Below are positions 25,802 through 34,917 of a DNA stretch of 64,000 nt, piece after piece. Position 1 is the stretch's first letter, and every line of letters starts with the position of its first letter. The stretch covers positions 1 to 64,000 of the forward strand of contig JAGVSJ010000006.1 in NCBI GenBank assembly GCA_019720975.1, read 5' to 3'. Under the pieces are notes generated by a model, which saw nothing but the letters and a program-made list of their open reading frames with translations, was not told the DNA's origin and ran no database searches. Source of the stretch: Candidatus Sysuiplasma superficiale (GTDB lineage Archaea; Thermoplasmatota; Thermoplasmata; Sysuiplasmatales; Sysuiplasmataceae). A program made the translations under genes and the position numbers.

Positions 25802-25868
25802 CCGGTTCCTTGACTGAAGAATACCGGTCTGTCAGAATTTTAATAACAGTAACTGCATTTTCATTCCC

Positions 25869-26171
25869 ATGGCGGAATTCAGATGTCATCAATGCTCGAA
25901 GATAATGGGCACAGGTGAAAAGTTCACTTTTGTAAGGAAGGGACCGGTACATCTCGACTGCCTTGTTTCTTCGAAAAGGAAGGAGATAGCGGAGGAAAAG
26001 GTGCAGGAACTCAAACTGCTTTCATCTGTCCTGGAATCTGAACTACAGCACCTTGTCAATCTTCTGTCGCGGAAAGCCGACGATGAAAAACTGGACACTG
26101 TAATCAAAAACAAGATCAAAGAGATGGAGAAGGCAAGCGGTGAAACAACAAGGCTCATCTTTGAGCTTTGA
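25869..26171 (+). CDS. DUF2175-like small zinc-binding protein
   Basis: A 100-residue archaeal protein. A treble-clef-like N-terminal part has C-x2-C in FRCHQCSKIM (4-13) and VHLDC (about 31-35), separated by GEKFTFVRKG, which fits the DUF2175 pattern. The C-terminal 60 residues form a long charged helix, probably a coiled coil. Function unknown. It ends convergent with the deacetylase gene, 18 bp apart. Confidence 0.65.
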   Translation: MAEFRCHQCSKIMGTGEKFTFVRKGPVHLDCLVSSKRKEIAEEKVQELKLLSSVLESELQHLVNLLSRKADDEKLDTVIKNKIKEMEKASGETTRLIFEL

Positions 26172-26189
26172 ACCTTTCCTGAGCAGACT

Positions 26190-27176
26190 TCAGAGACGCC
26201 AGTGAGATGAAAATATGTCGAGCGAAGACCTGACCCATCCTATACCCACTCCTTTGCGGTCATGGACAACGTCGAACCTTGTGTTATATGGTTCACCGCA
26301 GACTCCTGCTACCAGTCCGCACACCACGTCAGAAAGCGCGTCAGGATTATATCCGCCTTCAAGAACAATCGACAATGGCGGACCGAGGGACGCCAGTCTG
26401 GAAATGCACTTCACATAACCCCCCGTGGAAAGCGTTAATGATGCAAGCGGGTCGAGATAGTGCGCGTCAATTCCCAGACTCACTATGATAACACCCGGCG
26501 AATACTGCCTGAGGACAGGCATTATCACTGAATCGAAGGCAAAATCAAAGGTACTGTCCCCCGAACCGGAAGGAAGTGGCAGATTCAGATTGAAGTATTC
26601 CCCCTCCCCACTTCCAATCTCCCTGGCTTCTCCGGTTCCAGGATAAATACCACTCTGATGGGTTGAGATATAAAGGACGTTCCTTTCTCCGTAAAATATA
26701 TCGCTCGTCCCATTGCCGTGATGGACATCTATGTCCACTATTGCGCATCTGGACTGACCGCAGTTTCTGGCAGCAACTGCAGCGTTATTGAAATAACAGA
26801 AACCTCCACCGTAGTCCTTTCCGGAATGGTGCCCGGGGGGTCTGATCAGCGCCATCACGCAACCGCCAGACTCAATTGAATGGAGGGTAGATGAAATAGC
26901 ACACCCTGCGGCCATTGCAGATATACTGTATGTTGAAGGATAAACCGGGGTTTCCTGGTCCAGATAGCGAATCCTCCATTGTCTGATACCGTCGATGTAG
27001 GAATGAGAATGCACTGTTCCAAGCTGTTCCGCCGAAGCAGCGGAGCCCTTGAGAAATCTGAATGAAAGAGGGCTTTCCTCAAGCCCCTTCACAATTGAAA
27101 TGAGTCTCGAAGGTGACTCAGGGTGCCCTGGAATATGCCTGTGCTCGAGGAACAATGGGTCATAATATATGTCCAT
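26190..27176 (-). CDS. Histone deacetylase/acetoin-utilisation-family deacetylase
   Basis: A 328-residue arginase-fold zinc deacetylase (class II HDAC/AcuC-like). Active-site motifs are intact: RPPGHHSG (two catalytic His), VDIDVHHGNGT (zinc-binding Asp and His), GIDAHYLDPLA (zinc-binding Asp) and LEGGYN (catalytic Tyr). It may remove acetyl groups from proteins or small amines such as polyamines; the substrate is not evident. I prefer the ATG at 27176 (MDIYYDPLF), which has GGAG 10 nt upstream; the frame is open to 27218. It follows mocA by less than 90 bp on the same strand, so it may be the third gene of a coxG-mocA unit. Confidence 0.88.
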   Translation of the reverse strand: MDIYYDPLFLEHRHIPGHPESPSRLISIVKGLEESPLSFRFLKGSAASAEQLGTVHSHSYIDGIRQWRIRYLDQETPVYPSTYSISAMAAGCAISSTLHSIESGGCVMALIRPPGHHSGKDYGGGFCYFNNAAVAARNCGQSRCAIVDIDVHHGNGTSDIFYGERNVLYISTHQSGIYPGTGEAREIGSGEGEYFNLNLPLPSGSGDSTFDFAFDSVIMPVLRQYSPGVIIVSLGIDAHYLDPLASLTLSTGGYVKCISRLASLGPPLSIVLEGGYNPDALSDVVCGLVAGVCGEPYNTRFDVVHDRKGVGIGWVRSSLDIFSSHWRL

Positions 27177-27262
27177 GTGATGCGCACTCCGGCTAAGGGG
27201 AGAAGGATGGGACTTCATACATCTTGTTCATCATGAAGGTCATCCCGCCGCTTTTCCTGAAC

Positions 27263-27871
27263 TCATTTTGAAACCCTGCGAAGTATTTCAATGTCATCCT
27301 GTGTATCAATATCCCTTAGCTGGACATCGTCAACTTCGATACACACCACACTACTTCTTGATGCCGCCATGACCGCAGAACCACCTGTTTCTCCCTTCAG
27401 CCCGCGTAACAGCGGAAAGTACTCTGAAGGAAAGAGAGCGGGGTTTCTGAATCTGCCATTGACGCAGCATGCGATTATCTTGCTCCTGTTCTTCATGTGC
27501 TCACACATGATTCTGCTGAGCAGCGGAGCAGTGACAAACGGCTGATCTGCGACCATCAGCAGAACAGCCCCGCTGTCTGCGCAGTATTCCAAACCCTTTC
27601 TGATCGATGATGAAATGCCTTCATCCCTCTGTTCGTTGATGACAACAATTACACTTTCAGGCAGCGATGCCCCTGAAAGGTGTTGTTCTGCAAATTCTCT
27701 GCTAGTGACAAAAACCACCTTCCTGCATCCTGCGGCCAGGCTCGCATCGATCGCTATCCTGAAAAGCGGCCTTCCGCAGAACAACTCTGACAGCTTATCC
27801 CTGCCCAACCTTGAGGATTTACCCGCAGCAAGGATCACAATGCTGACATCAGATGTGTGCCCGTCAAACAT
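27263..27871 (-). CDS. mocA: Molybdenum cofactor cytidylyltransferase-like protein (MocA)
   Basis: A 202-residue GT-A-fold nucleotidyltransferase. The opening ILAAGKSSRLGRDKL (13-27) is the NTP-binding loop of the MobA/MocA group; VADQPFVT (about 106-113) holds the metal-binding Asp, and FRNPALFPSEYFP with GLKGETGG (about 145-170) matches MocA/CoxI-type proteins. MocA makes the cytosine-dinucleotide form of molybdopterin, the form used by CO dehydrogenases and related hydroxylases. It follows coxG by 7 bp and lies opposite the XdhC-CoxMSL genes, which supports a role in maturing that enzyme. Confidence 0.85.
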   Translation of the reverse strand: MFDGHTSDVSIVILAAGKSSRLGRDKLSELFCGRPLFRIAIDASLAAGCRKVVFVTSREFAEQHLSGASLPESVIVVINEQRDEGISSSIRKGLEYCADSGAVLLMVADQPFVTAPLLSRIMCEHMKNRSKIIACCVNGRFRNPALFPSEYFPLLRGLKGETGGSAVMAASRSSVVCIEVDDVQLRDIDTQDDIEILRRVSK

Positions 27872-27878
27872 CTGGGCA

Positions 27879-28316
27879 TCACTTCTCGAATGCTTTTCTG
27901 AATGATTCTACAAGCTGTGCTATATATTTCTCTGATGCATTCTGCACCATTCTGCTGCCCATAGTGGCTGCAAGTCCACCGATTGTCACATCTGCGCTCC
28001 ACTTTACCCTGGAACGGCCCTGTTCTTCAGAAATGTCGCAGTAGCCGTGGAAATCGACGGAACTTCCAGATCCAGAGCCGTTTCCCTGTATCTCGGCGTG
28101 TGACTTAGGTATCCTGTTAAGTATCCTCATCCTGAGATTGAACCTGCCCTTTATGAATGAGAGACCAACCCTGACTGTCATTCTTATATCCCCTGACTCT
28201 GTGACTTCCATATTTTCAACATCCGGGACAAGCGAGGCCATTCTGTGGGCGTCGGTCAGGAAATCAAAGACACTGCCAGCATCCGCCTTCACCTCAAATT
28301 CGCCAGTAAATTTCAT
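27879..28316 (-). CDS. coxG: CoxG-family protein (SRPBCC fold)
   Basis: A 145-residue START/SRPBCC-fold protein of the CO-dehydrogenase subunit G family: FTGEFEVKADAGSVFDFLTD at the start, VPDVENMEV (about 30-38), the strand GYCDISEEQGRSRVKWSADVTIGG (about 91-114), and a C-terminal amphipathic helix. CoxG-type proteins help anchor or deliver substrates to molybdenum hydroxylases. It is the first gene of coxG-mocA(-deacetylase), divergent from xdhC. A leftward TATA box (ATATATTTT, near 28346-28356) serves it. Confidence 0.85.
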   Translation of the reverse strand: MKFTGEFEVKADAGSVFDFLTDAHRMASLVPDVENMEVTESGDIRMTVRVGLSFIKGRFNLRMRILNRIPKSHAEIQGNGSGSGSSVDFHGYCDISEEQGRSRVKWSADVTIGGLAATMGSRMVQNASEKYIAQLVESFRKAFEK

Positions 28317-28392
28317 GTTCTTACCGGGTCGTAGAAGCTGTGTTTGAAAATATATGTTTTGTATTCAGAGCTGCGTGACAGAGTCCATACAG

Positions 28393-28418
28393 AAATCGTT
28401 TCCATTGCGAAACGATTT
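28393..28418. promoter_or_regulatory. Perfect 10-6-10 inverted repeat at the xdhC promoter
   Basis: AAATCGTTTC-N6-GAAACGATTT, with every arm position matched. The right arm runs into the TATA element TTTATAAG of xdhC, so a bound dimer would cover the TFB/TBP site. The element lies between divergent coxG and xdhC and may control both directions. Confidence 0.75.
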
Positions 28419-28423
28419 ATAAG
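28416..28423 (+). promoter_or_regulatory. TATA box of xdhC
   Basis: TTTATAAG centred 27 nt before the ATG at 28447, implying a leaderless transcript; it partly overlaps the palindrome. Confidence 0.6.
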
Positions 28424-28446
28424 ACGCATGTTTGATCACTCAGGGA

Positions 28447-29268
28447 ATGAAGAATCTGGACTTCATCAGGAAAATGAACGAGCTGACACAGGAAGGAGTC
28501 CCGTTTGCTGTAGCCACTGTGGTTAGAATAGAGGGTTCTTCGCTTGGAAAGCCGGGATTCAAGGCGATAGTCTCCGGAGAAAATGTCCTGTTCGGTAGCC
28601 TTGGAGGTGTATGTCCTGAAGCAGTTATTGTTACAACTGCAGAAGATGCGATAAAAAGCAACAAGCCGAAACTTGTGAGGATCCACCTTGAAGAGGCCGG
28701 GAAGGCCATTGAGGGGATGGCAAGGGCGGAAAGTGAGGACGATATTTATGTGGAAACATTCTGCGGCGGGATGATGGAAGTGTACGTGGAACCGTTCAGG
28801 CCGGCCGAAAGGCTCGTAATAATTGGTCAGGGAGGCAAGGATGATGTCGAAGATGCCCTAGTCAGGCTTGGCCGTCTTCTTGACTTTGAAGTGCTGGTGA
28901 TTGACAGAACGCCAGTGCTTAGCGAGAAGCCTGACGCAATACTGAAGGACGTAAAGGACGATCTGTCCAATTTTGAATCAAGGGAGAGCGATTATGTGGT
29001 CCTTCTAACGAAGGGCGCATATGACATACCTGCACTCAAGGGGCTTTCGGAAAGAAATGTCAGATATATCGGCATGCTCGCCAGCAGGAAGAGGATAAAG
29101 GAGGATTTCGAGCAGCTGAGGTCACTTGGAGTCGGAGAGAATTTCCTCGAACGCATACATTCCCCAATAGGGCTGGACATAGGTGCAGTTTCGCCTGAAG
29201 AGATTGCTTTGAGCATTGCAGCCGAGATTGTAAGCGTGAGAAGGAACAGAGGAAGGCCGCAGAAATGA
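28447..29268 (+). CDS. XdhC/CoxF-family molybdenum hydroxylase maturation factor
   Basis: A 273-residue XdhC-type protein, which binds molybdopterin cofactor, promotes its sulfuration and inserts it into xanthine-dehydrogenase-family enzymes. The N-terminal XdhC_CoxI domain shows VPFAVATVVRIEGSSLGKPGFKA (about 12-34), FGSLGGVCPE (about 48-57) and ETFCGGMMEVYVEP (about 98-111); the C-terminal Rossmann domain shows LVIIGQGG, DYVVLLTKGAYD, YIGMLASRKR and IHSPIGLDIGAVSPEEIALSIAAEI. The ATG at 28447 is favoured by the TATA spacing; a TTG five codons earlier is possible. The coxMSL genes follow 125 bp downstream with their own TATA. Confidence 0.9.
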   Translation: MKNLDFIRKMNELTQEGVPFAVATVVRIEGSSLGKPGFKAIVSGENVLFGSLGGVCPEAVIVTTAEDAIKSNKPKLVRIHLEEAGKAIEGMARAESEDDIYVETFCGGMMEVYVEPFRPAERLVIIGQGGKDDVEDALVRLGRLLDFEVLVIDRTPVLSEKPDAILKDVKDDLSNFESRESDYVVLLTKGAYDIPALKGLSERNVRYIGMLASRKRIKEDFEQLRSLGVGENFLERIHSPIGLDIGAVSPEEIALSIAAEIVSVRRNRGRPQK

Positions 29269-29361
29269 GGCCGATGCCGGTCCGCTGCACCCGCCTTAAC
29301 GCTTTCACGGATGAATATCAGCTCTGTTTCCGGAAGTCAGTGCGGCTCTAGTTAAATTTAT

Positions 29362-29369
29362 CTTAAATA
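29362..29369 (+). promoter_or_regulatory. TATA box of the coxMSL operon
   Basis: CTTAAATA centred about 27 nt before the ATG of coxM; leaderless initiation expected. Confidence 0.6.
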
Positions 29370-29392
29370 TCAGTGCATTATTTCCATAACTC

Positions 29393-30271
29393 ATGACACC
29401 TAGCAGATTCACATATCATGCCCCGGGTAACCTTGTGAATGCGCTCAGACTTGTTGCAGAATCAGGTGACGAAGCGAAGGTGCTGGCGGGAGGACAGAGC
29501 CTGATACCGCTTATGAAGCTCAGATTTGCTTCGTTTCCGACTATTATTGATCTTTCAGGAGTGAAAGAGCTTCACTATATCAGTGTGGAAGGAGGTTCGC
29601 TGAGACTCGGTGCCATGACTACAACAGGTGAGGTAGAGAAATCAGGCGCAATACCGGATACACTCGGCGCTCTGAAGGATGCCGTTTCTCATATCGCCGA
29701 TCCATTGGTCAGGAATATGGGTACAGTGGGAGGTAACGTCTGCCACGCTGATCCCGGAAATGATCTTCCGGCCGTTATGATCGCGCTCTCGGCGATGTTC
29801 GTTCTGAAGCGCGAAAGAGGGGAAAGAAGGGTGGCGGCAAGGGATTTTTTCATCGATTCCTTCACCACAGCAATAAAGAGCGGTGAACTTCTCACAGAGA
29901 TTCTCATTCCTCTACCTGAAGGAAACACAGGCAGCTCTTACCTGAAACAGAAGAGACGCGCCGGAGACTATTCGATTGCAGGTGTTGCGTCGTCACTGAC
30001 GCTGGATGCCAAGGGAAAGATAGCACATGCTGCCGTTGCACTGACTTCCCTTGGCCCGAAGGTTATCGTTGCCGCAGAAACTGAAAAATTCCTGCTAGGG
30101 AAGAAACCAGAGATATCAGTTGCGGAAGAGGCTGGCAGTGTTGCAGCGGGGGAGGCGCAGCCTTCCGATGACTTTTATGGTACCGCGGAATTCAAATTGA
30201 ACGTGCTTAGGAGATTGATGCAGGAATCGATAATTCTTTCAGCAAAGAGAGCTTCGGCAGGAGTTGGGTGA
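29393..30271 (+). CDS. coxM: Molybdenum hydroxylase FAD-binding medium subunit (CoxM-like)
   Basis: A 292-residue FAD subunit passing electrons from the iron-sulfur subunit to an acceptor. Flavin motifs: [13 protein letters not shown] (about 37-49) and the [15 protein letters not shown] region (about 114-128), matching the two CoxM FAD loops (AGGxS and TxGG). The C-terminal CO_deh_flav_C domain (about 175-285) includes [17 protein letters not shown]. The length is normal. First gene of a coxM-coxS-coxL operon in the usual M-S-L order. Its stop overlaps the GTG of coxS. Confidence 0.93.
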   Translation: MTPSRFTYHAPGNLVNALRLVAESGDEAKVLAGGQSLIPLMKLRFASFPTIIDLSGVKELHYISVEGGSLRLGAMTTTGEVEKSGAIPDTLGALKDAVSHIADPLVRNMGTVGGNVCHADPGNDLPAVMIALSAMFVLKRERGERRVAARDFFIDSFTTAIKSGELLTEILIPLPEGNTGSSYLKQKRRAGDYSIAGVASSLTLDAKGKIAHAAVALTSLGPKVIVAAETEKFLLGKKPEISVAEEAGSVAAGEAQPSDDFYGTAEFKLNVLRRLMQESIILSAKRASAGVG

Positions 30272-30771
30272 AGATGGATGAGGTAAATGTCAGAATCGAC
30301 GTAAACGGCGTAAACAGAGAGGAGAAAATTGAGCCCAGGACGCTGCTTGTCCATTTCCTGAGGGAGAATCTGGGCCTGACAGGAACACACATAGGATGCG
30401 ATACGTCAAACTGTGGCGCTTGCACTGTACTCCTTGACGGAAAGGCGGTTAAATCCTGTACCGTCCTTGCCGTCCAGGCCAACGGAAGGAAGGTTCTGAC
30501 CATCGAGGGTCTCGGCAAGGGAGGTCTCCATCCGATACAGAAGGCTTTTCTGGAGAAACAGGCGCTGCAGTGCGGCTACTGTACGCCTGGCATGATAATG
30601 AGTGCATACTGGCTTTTGAGTGAGAACCCCAGCCCGGATGAGGAGCAGGTGAAAAGAGGGATAAGCGGTAACCTGTGCCGGTGCACAGGCTACAGAAGCA
30701 TAATAGAGGCGATAATGCTCGCTTCAAAGGAGATGAGTGCTGGAAGGACGCACGGAAGGGATGGAAGGTGA
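30268..30771 (+). CDS. coxS: Molybdenum hydroxylase 2Fe-2S small subunit (CoxS-like)
   Basis: A 167-residue iron-sulfur subunit. The plant-type ferredoxin cluster is [20 protein letters not shown] (Cys about 44, 49, 52, 64), and the second, helical cluster uses [10 protein letters not shown] (about 102-111) and LCRCTGY (about 138-144). It carries electrons from the molybdenum site to the FAD subunit. GTG at 30268 overlaps the coxM stop by 4 bp and has GGAG 6 nt upstream; an ATG two codons later is the alternative. Confidence 0.95.
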   Translation: MKMDEVNVRIDVNGVNREEKIEPRTLLVHFLRENLGLTGTHIGCDTSNCGACTVLLDGKAVKSCTVLAVQANGRKVLTIEGLGKGGLHPIQKAFLEKQALQCGYCTPGMIMSAYWLLSENPSPDEEQVKRGISGNLCRCTGYRSIIEAIMLASKEMSAGRTHGRDGR

Positions 30772-30772
30772 A

Positions 30773-32782
30773 ATGATGTCGGCTATTGACGGTTTTGTCA
30801 CAGGTCAGGGACGTTACGTCGATGACATAAAGCTTCCTGGAATGATGAGGATGTATGTTGTCCGTAGCCCTTATGCGAGAGCTAGAATACTGAAAATAGA
30901 GGGTGGACTCAACGGACATGAGGTTCGTGGGTCAATGAGTTCGGTGGGAGAAGGGGCAACAGAAGGATCGATGGAGCTTCAGGAACCTGTACTTTCCACC
31001 AGTACTGTAAACTATGTGGGACAGCCGGTCGCGGCCGTCTTTGGCGACAATCTGTACGAAGCTGAAGATCGTGCGGAGACGGTCGAGGTTGAGTATGAGC
31101 CGCTGAAACCTGTAATCTCAATTAAGGAGGCTTTGGAGTCAGAGCCTATACACAGATCTGCAAAGACAAACATAATGTCTGACACGTGGCTTGGAAAGGA
31201 CTTTGAAATCGATGCACCGGTAGTGCTTGAGGACAGATTTGTGAACAGAAGGGTCGCGACAAATCCTATCGAAACCAGAGGCATTGTGGCGGACTATTCC
31301 GGTGATAAGCTCACTGTCTGGATATCGACACAATCCGTACACAGCATAAAGGAGGGGTTATGCGAAGCCATGGGGCTGCAGCCCCAGAAGGTCAGGGTAA
31401 TCCAGACCGATACAGGAGGTGCGTTTGGTCTGAAGGGAGCCCTGTATCCTGAGTACGTGATAGCAGCCTTTGCCGCCATGAAATTCAGAAAACCTGTGAA
31501 GTGGATTGAGACAAGGAGGGAACATCTTTCAGCAAGCCATCCAGGCAGAGGAGCTGAGGGAAGGATGAAACTCTTTGCCGACAGACAGGGAAAGATACTG
31601 GGATTGAAAGGGGAGGTGATAGTTGACGGGGGTGCATATTCCGGAGGCATGGGTGAATTCGCCCCGGGATTCATAGGCTATCAGCTCACAGGGCCGTACG
31701 CAATACAGAATGCACATGTCCGTGCGATGTCTGTTTTTACCAACAAACCGCCTCACGGACCGTATAGAGGAGCCGGCCGCCCTGAGGCTGCTTTCTTCAT
31801 CGAAAGGATGATGGACATGCTGGCAGACGAACTGGGTATTGATGCAGCAGAACTCAGGCTGAAAAATGCAACAACAGAATCTTTCAGATCGCCTCTCGGA
31901 ATGAAGATCGATGCATCACATGATTTCATAGCAAAATCCATAGAGGAGCTGGAGTACAGGAAGCTTTCAAGGGAGAAGAAGGCGGGCTTCGCATGCTTTG
32001 TACTTGTCCCGGCGACGCAGCCAGGTGAAAGTGCAAGGATTGTCGTTAAGGAGGGGAAGATAAAGGTCTGGCTGGGGGGAAACACGCATGGACAGAGGCA
32101 TGATATTTTTGTAAAGAAACTGCTGAATGAGGAACTTGGTGTTCCCGAAGATAAGGTTGAACTGGAACGTGGAGACACGGACATGCTCGAGGCTGGTGTT
32201 GGCGCATGGGGGAGCAGATCTGCAATGATGGCGGGAACGGCACTGATCATGGCTGCGAGGAAGATAAAGGACCAGACAGAAAAGGAATTCGGGAAGTACT
32301 CACCTGAGCTACTTCTGGCCAACGAATACGATGAATATCACTTCGAGAAGTTCAGGGAATCGCTAAATTCTTTCGGAGCGAATCTCGCTACAGTAAGTAT
32401 AGATCAATATGGAAACGTGAACGTTGATGAATGTCGCAGTTACTATGATGTCGGGAATGCGCTCAGCAGGGAATCTGTGATCGGCCAGATAACAGGCGGA
32501 TGTCTGCAGGGCATCGGACAGGCACTTTATGAAGAGGTGGCGTATAACGAAGACGGTCAGCTTCTCACGTCGAGCATATCAGATGCAGGTGTCCAGTCTG
32601 CGCTAACTCTACCGAGGTTTGTAATCAGGATTGCAGAGAACAGGTCGAGGCTCCCCCATGGAGCAAAGGGCCTCGGAGAGAGTCCGACAATTGGAGTACC
32701 CAGCGCTGTTGCGAGAGCCATAGAACTTGCAAGTGGGAGAAGGATACGCGAAACACCTGTGAGGCCCGAAATGATCGTTTGA
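30773..32782 (+). CDS. coxL: Molybdenum hydroxylase large subunit, form II CoxL-like, compact
   Basis: A 669-residue molybdopterin subunit, clearly shorter than the usual 760-800. The N-terminal domain (GRYVDDIKLPG, VRSPYARARI) is trimmed around 45-60. Cofactor loops are present: QTDTGGAFGLKG (about 214-225), the active-site loop PYRGAGRPEA (about 330-339), HGQRHD, and KGLGESPTIG with the catalytic Glu (about 632-641). PYRGAGR is the form II pattern, not the AYxCSFR of true CO dehydrogenase, so the substrate is more likely an aldehyde, purine or other compound than CO. ATG at 30773 follows GGAAGGTGA and overlaps nothing; coxS ends 1 bp before. Confidence 0.92.
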   Translation: MMSAIDGFVTGQGRYVDDIKLPGMMRMYVVRSPYARARILKIEGGLNGHEVRGSMSSVGEGATEGSMELQEPVLSTSTVNYVGQPVAAVFGDNLYEAEDRAETVEVEYEPLKPVISIKEALESEPIHRSAKTNIMSDTWLGKDFEIDAPVVLEDRFVNRRVATNPIETRGIVADYSGDKLTVWISTQSVHSIKEGLCEAMGLQPQKVRVIQTDTGGAFGLKGALYPEYVIAAFAAMKFRKPVKWIETRREHLSASHPGRGAEGRMKLFADRQGKILGLKGEVIVDGGAYSGGMGEFAPGFIGYQLTGPYAIQNAHVRAMSVFTNKPPHGPYRGAGRPEAAFFIERMMDMLADELGIDAAELRLKNATTESFRSPLGMKIDASHDFIAKSIEELEYRKLSREKKAGFACFVLVPATQPGESARIVVKEGKIKVWLGGNTHGQRHDIFVKKLLNEELGVPEDKVELERGDTDMLEAGVGAWGSRSAMMAGTALIMAARKIKDQTEKEFGKYSPELLLANEYDEYHFEKFRESLNSFGANLATVSIDQYGNVNVDECRSYYDVGNALSRESVIGQITGGCLQGIGQALYEEVAYNEDGQLLTSSISDAGVQSALTLPRFVIRIAENRSRLPHGAKGLGESPTIGVPSAVARAIELASGRRIRETPVRPEMIV

Positions 32783-32908
32783 CATGGTTTTGACTGTTCA
32801 GTATGTCTCACAGGATAGAGGGAAAATACTTCTGCATGGACAATGTTTATTCGATCCCTGTAAAATAATACTTAAAAACATGAAAGGGACAGTAAGGCCC
32901 GATAAAGA

Positions 32909-34588
32909 TTGCAAAATCACTCCGAACTTAATTCATCACCCGGGCATGTTGGCCTTGATGAGAGATCCCGTCGAGTCGGTAAATTCTTCTATTCTGTGCT
33001 CTTCTCGATCTTCATCACACTGGAAGCAGCACTTGCACTTTTCATCATAAACTGGCATCATGCCGCATCCGTGGCTCTGTTTTTTGTCCTTTCGTTCATC
33101 TTCCTCATATCCTCCTACGGAACCGCGAGGCAGCTGGTATCGCTCGTCACAGGCTACAGGAGTCTTCCTTCCCTGCATAACGCACCGGCCGGAAAGCATG
33201 TGGCAATGCTTTATACAACGATGAACGATGTTGTTCCAGAGTGTCTCGATTCCATCTCTCAGACATATCCCTGTGACGTTTTCATACTTGATGACTCGAC
33301 GGATGAGGCGAAGAAACGTGTTGTAGACACTATTGCTTCAGTGAAGGATTACAGAATAATAAGAAGGAGTGAAAGGAAAAGTTACAAGGCTGGTGCAATA
33401 AACAACTGGTTCATCAAGTTTGGGAGAGATTATGATTACATTGTGCTGCTCGACTCAGACTCTTATCTTCCGTCGGACTGGGTGGAGGAGGCACTGAAAT
33501 TTGCCGAGCACCCGTCTAACGGTAACGTGGCCGTTTTCCAGGGCATGATAAACATATGGAATCTTGATACACGCTTCGTGACAGTTCAGGCCCCCATGTC
33601 AAGGATAGGGCAGTTCACCTGGGAGGAGAAGCTTGCCAATGAACTTGACGCCGTATTCTGTTACGGACACAATGTGATGATAAGAATGGATGCACTCCGC
33701 CAGATTGAAGGTTTTGTTGAAGGGTATGTCTCTGAAGATTTTGCGACTGCGGTCAGCCTCTCTGAACTGGGCTGGAAAACAAGGTTTGTGCCACTTCACA
33801 CGTATGAGGCAATGCCGGAAAACGTGAGGGGATTCATAAGAAGACAGAACAAATGGACGCGAGGGGCTATGGAGTTCTTTACACTGAGCAGGAAAGGAAT
33901 TTCCCGCGGAAAGAAATTTATTCTTCTGCAGACACCGCTTGGACACATAACAAACCTCCTGATGCCCGTCGGAATGTTCCTTACCATCTACGGTTTCTCG
34001 TCCACCAAATCCGGGGCTTCGGGTTTCATCTCGTCATTTATTTCCAATCCGCTTCAGACCTACTGGTCTGTTCCGATACTGCGTTTTGTACTGCTCTCAG
34101 CAATTTTCTTTTCAGCCATATCAGCGGCTGTCCGTTTCAGAACAGGAATAGGGTATGTCGCAAACCTCAGGTACAGGCTGTTGAGTGCTGCAATCAGCTC
34201 AATATCCATCCCCTATGAGATTAAAAGCATGCTTTCCTACATAGTCACCGGACTGAAGAATATACCGGTCACACCCAAGAACGAGGATGTGTTGAGCTTC
34301 AGGGAGGTGTTGTCTATTTCCAGATATTCCCTGATTATTGAAGTTGCACTTTTTGCGGGCATAGTGTACGTGAACCCTCTGGGTGGTGTATTCAATCTTA
34401 CCTGGTTGATACCCATGATGGTGGCTCCGGTTGTAATCACAAGGATGAGCCGCAAGGAGCAAACGCATCCACTTGCCAATGAGATGAGCGCCAGAAAATC
34501 CACATGCCTCTATCCAGATCCCGCAGGCGTTCATAGGTCACTCGCGCACCCGCTCAGCACACACGATCCGGCGGGGACACGGAACTGA
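32909..34588 (+). CDS. Processive-type membrane glycosyltransferase, family 2
   Basis: A 559-residue GT2 protein with the cellulose-synthase/hyaluronan-synthase layout: two N-terminal helices (about 30-75), a cytosolic GT domain (about 95-320) and several C-terminal helices (about 345-525). Motifs: DDST (about 129), LLDSDS (DxD-like, about 174-179), SEDFA (catalytic base Asp, about 274) and RRQNKWTRG (about 311-319) in the place of Q-x-x-R-W. It may make or extend a polysaccharide or lipid-linked sugar. TTG start; the upstream AT-rich AATACTTAAAAAC is the probable promoter. It stands just before the sugar kinase and nucleotidyltransferase genes. Confidence 0.85.
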   Translation: MQNHSELNSSPGHVGLDERSRRVGKFFYSVLFSIFITLEAALALFIINWHHAASVALFFVLSFIFLISSYGTARQLVSLVTGYRSLPSLHNAPAGKHVAMLYTTMNDVVPECLDSISQTYPCDVFILDDSTDEAKKRVVDTIASVKDYRIIRRSERKSYKAGAINNWFIKFGRDYDYIVLLDSDSYLPSDWVEEALKFAEHPSNGNVAVFQGMINIWNLDTRFVTVQAPMSRIGQFTWEEKLANELDAVFCYGHNVMIRMDALRQIEGFVEGYVSEDFATAVSLSELGWKTRFVPLHTYEAMPENVRGFIRRQNKWTRGAMEFFTLSRKGISRGKKFILLQTPLGHITNLLMPVGMFLTIYGFSSTKSGASGFISSFISNPLQTYWSVPILRFVLLSAIFFSAISAAVRFRTGIGYVANLRYRLLSAAISSISIPYEIKSMLSYIVTGLKNIPVTPKNEDVLSFREVLSISRYSLIIEVALFAGIVYVNPLGGVFNLTWLIPMMVAPVVITRMSRKEQTHPLANEMSARKSTCLYPDPAGVHRSLAHPLSTHDPAGTRN

Positions 34589-34917
34589 CCGTGTACTGAC
34601 TGGAATGGACAGAGGAAGTGGAATGAAACGTATACTCCCAATGCATCTACTGAACCGAATAAAGGCCTGCGGAGCAGTTTCAAACCATATTTCAAACGGT
34701 GTATTTGCACGATGAGGGCGAGGCCGGACCCACTAATGATGATGAAGGGCGCACTGAGAACCTTGCTGACCTCACCATACACCCCTTTACAGAAAGGCAA
34801 GTGCATCATTTATCATGATTTCAAGAATTTTGGTTGACAGATACGTGACCGCAAAAGATAGATAAAGAATTGACAATTTCACTGCATCTGTCAGACATAA
34901 GGAGGAAGTGAAGTGGA
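34589..34917. other. Intergenic region before the GHMP kinase
   Basis: A 329-bp gap with no convincing gene. A leftward 92-codon frame lacks motifs. Several ATGATGA and CTGA words occur near 34730-34765 but their spacing does not fit a C/D box RNA. AGGAGG (34900-34905) near the right end probably serves the kinase gene. Confidence 0.45.

Noticed and set aside
30773..32782. True aerobic CO dehydrogenase
   Set aside because: The active-site loop is PYRGAGR, the form II pattern, without the AYxCSFR motif of form I enzymes.
34730..34770. ATGATGA and CTGA words suggesting a C/D box RNA
   Set aside because: The distances between the boxes are too short for guide regions of about 10-12 nt and no C' box is present.
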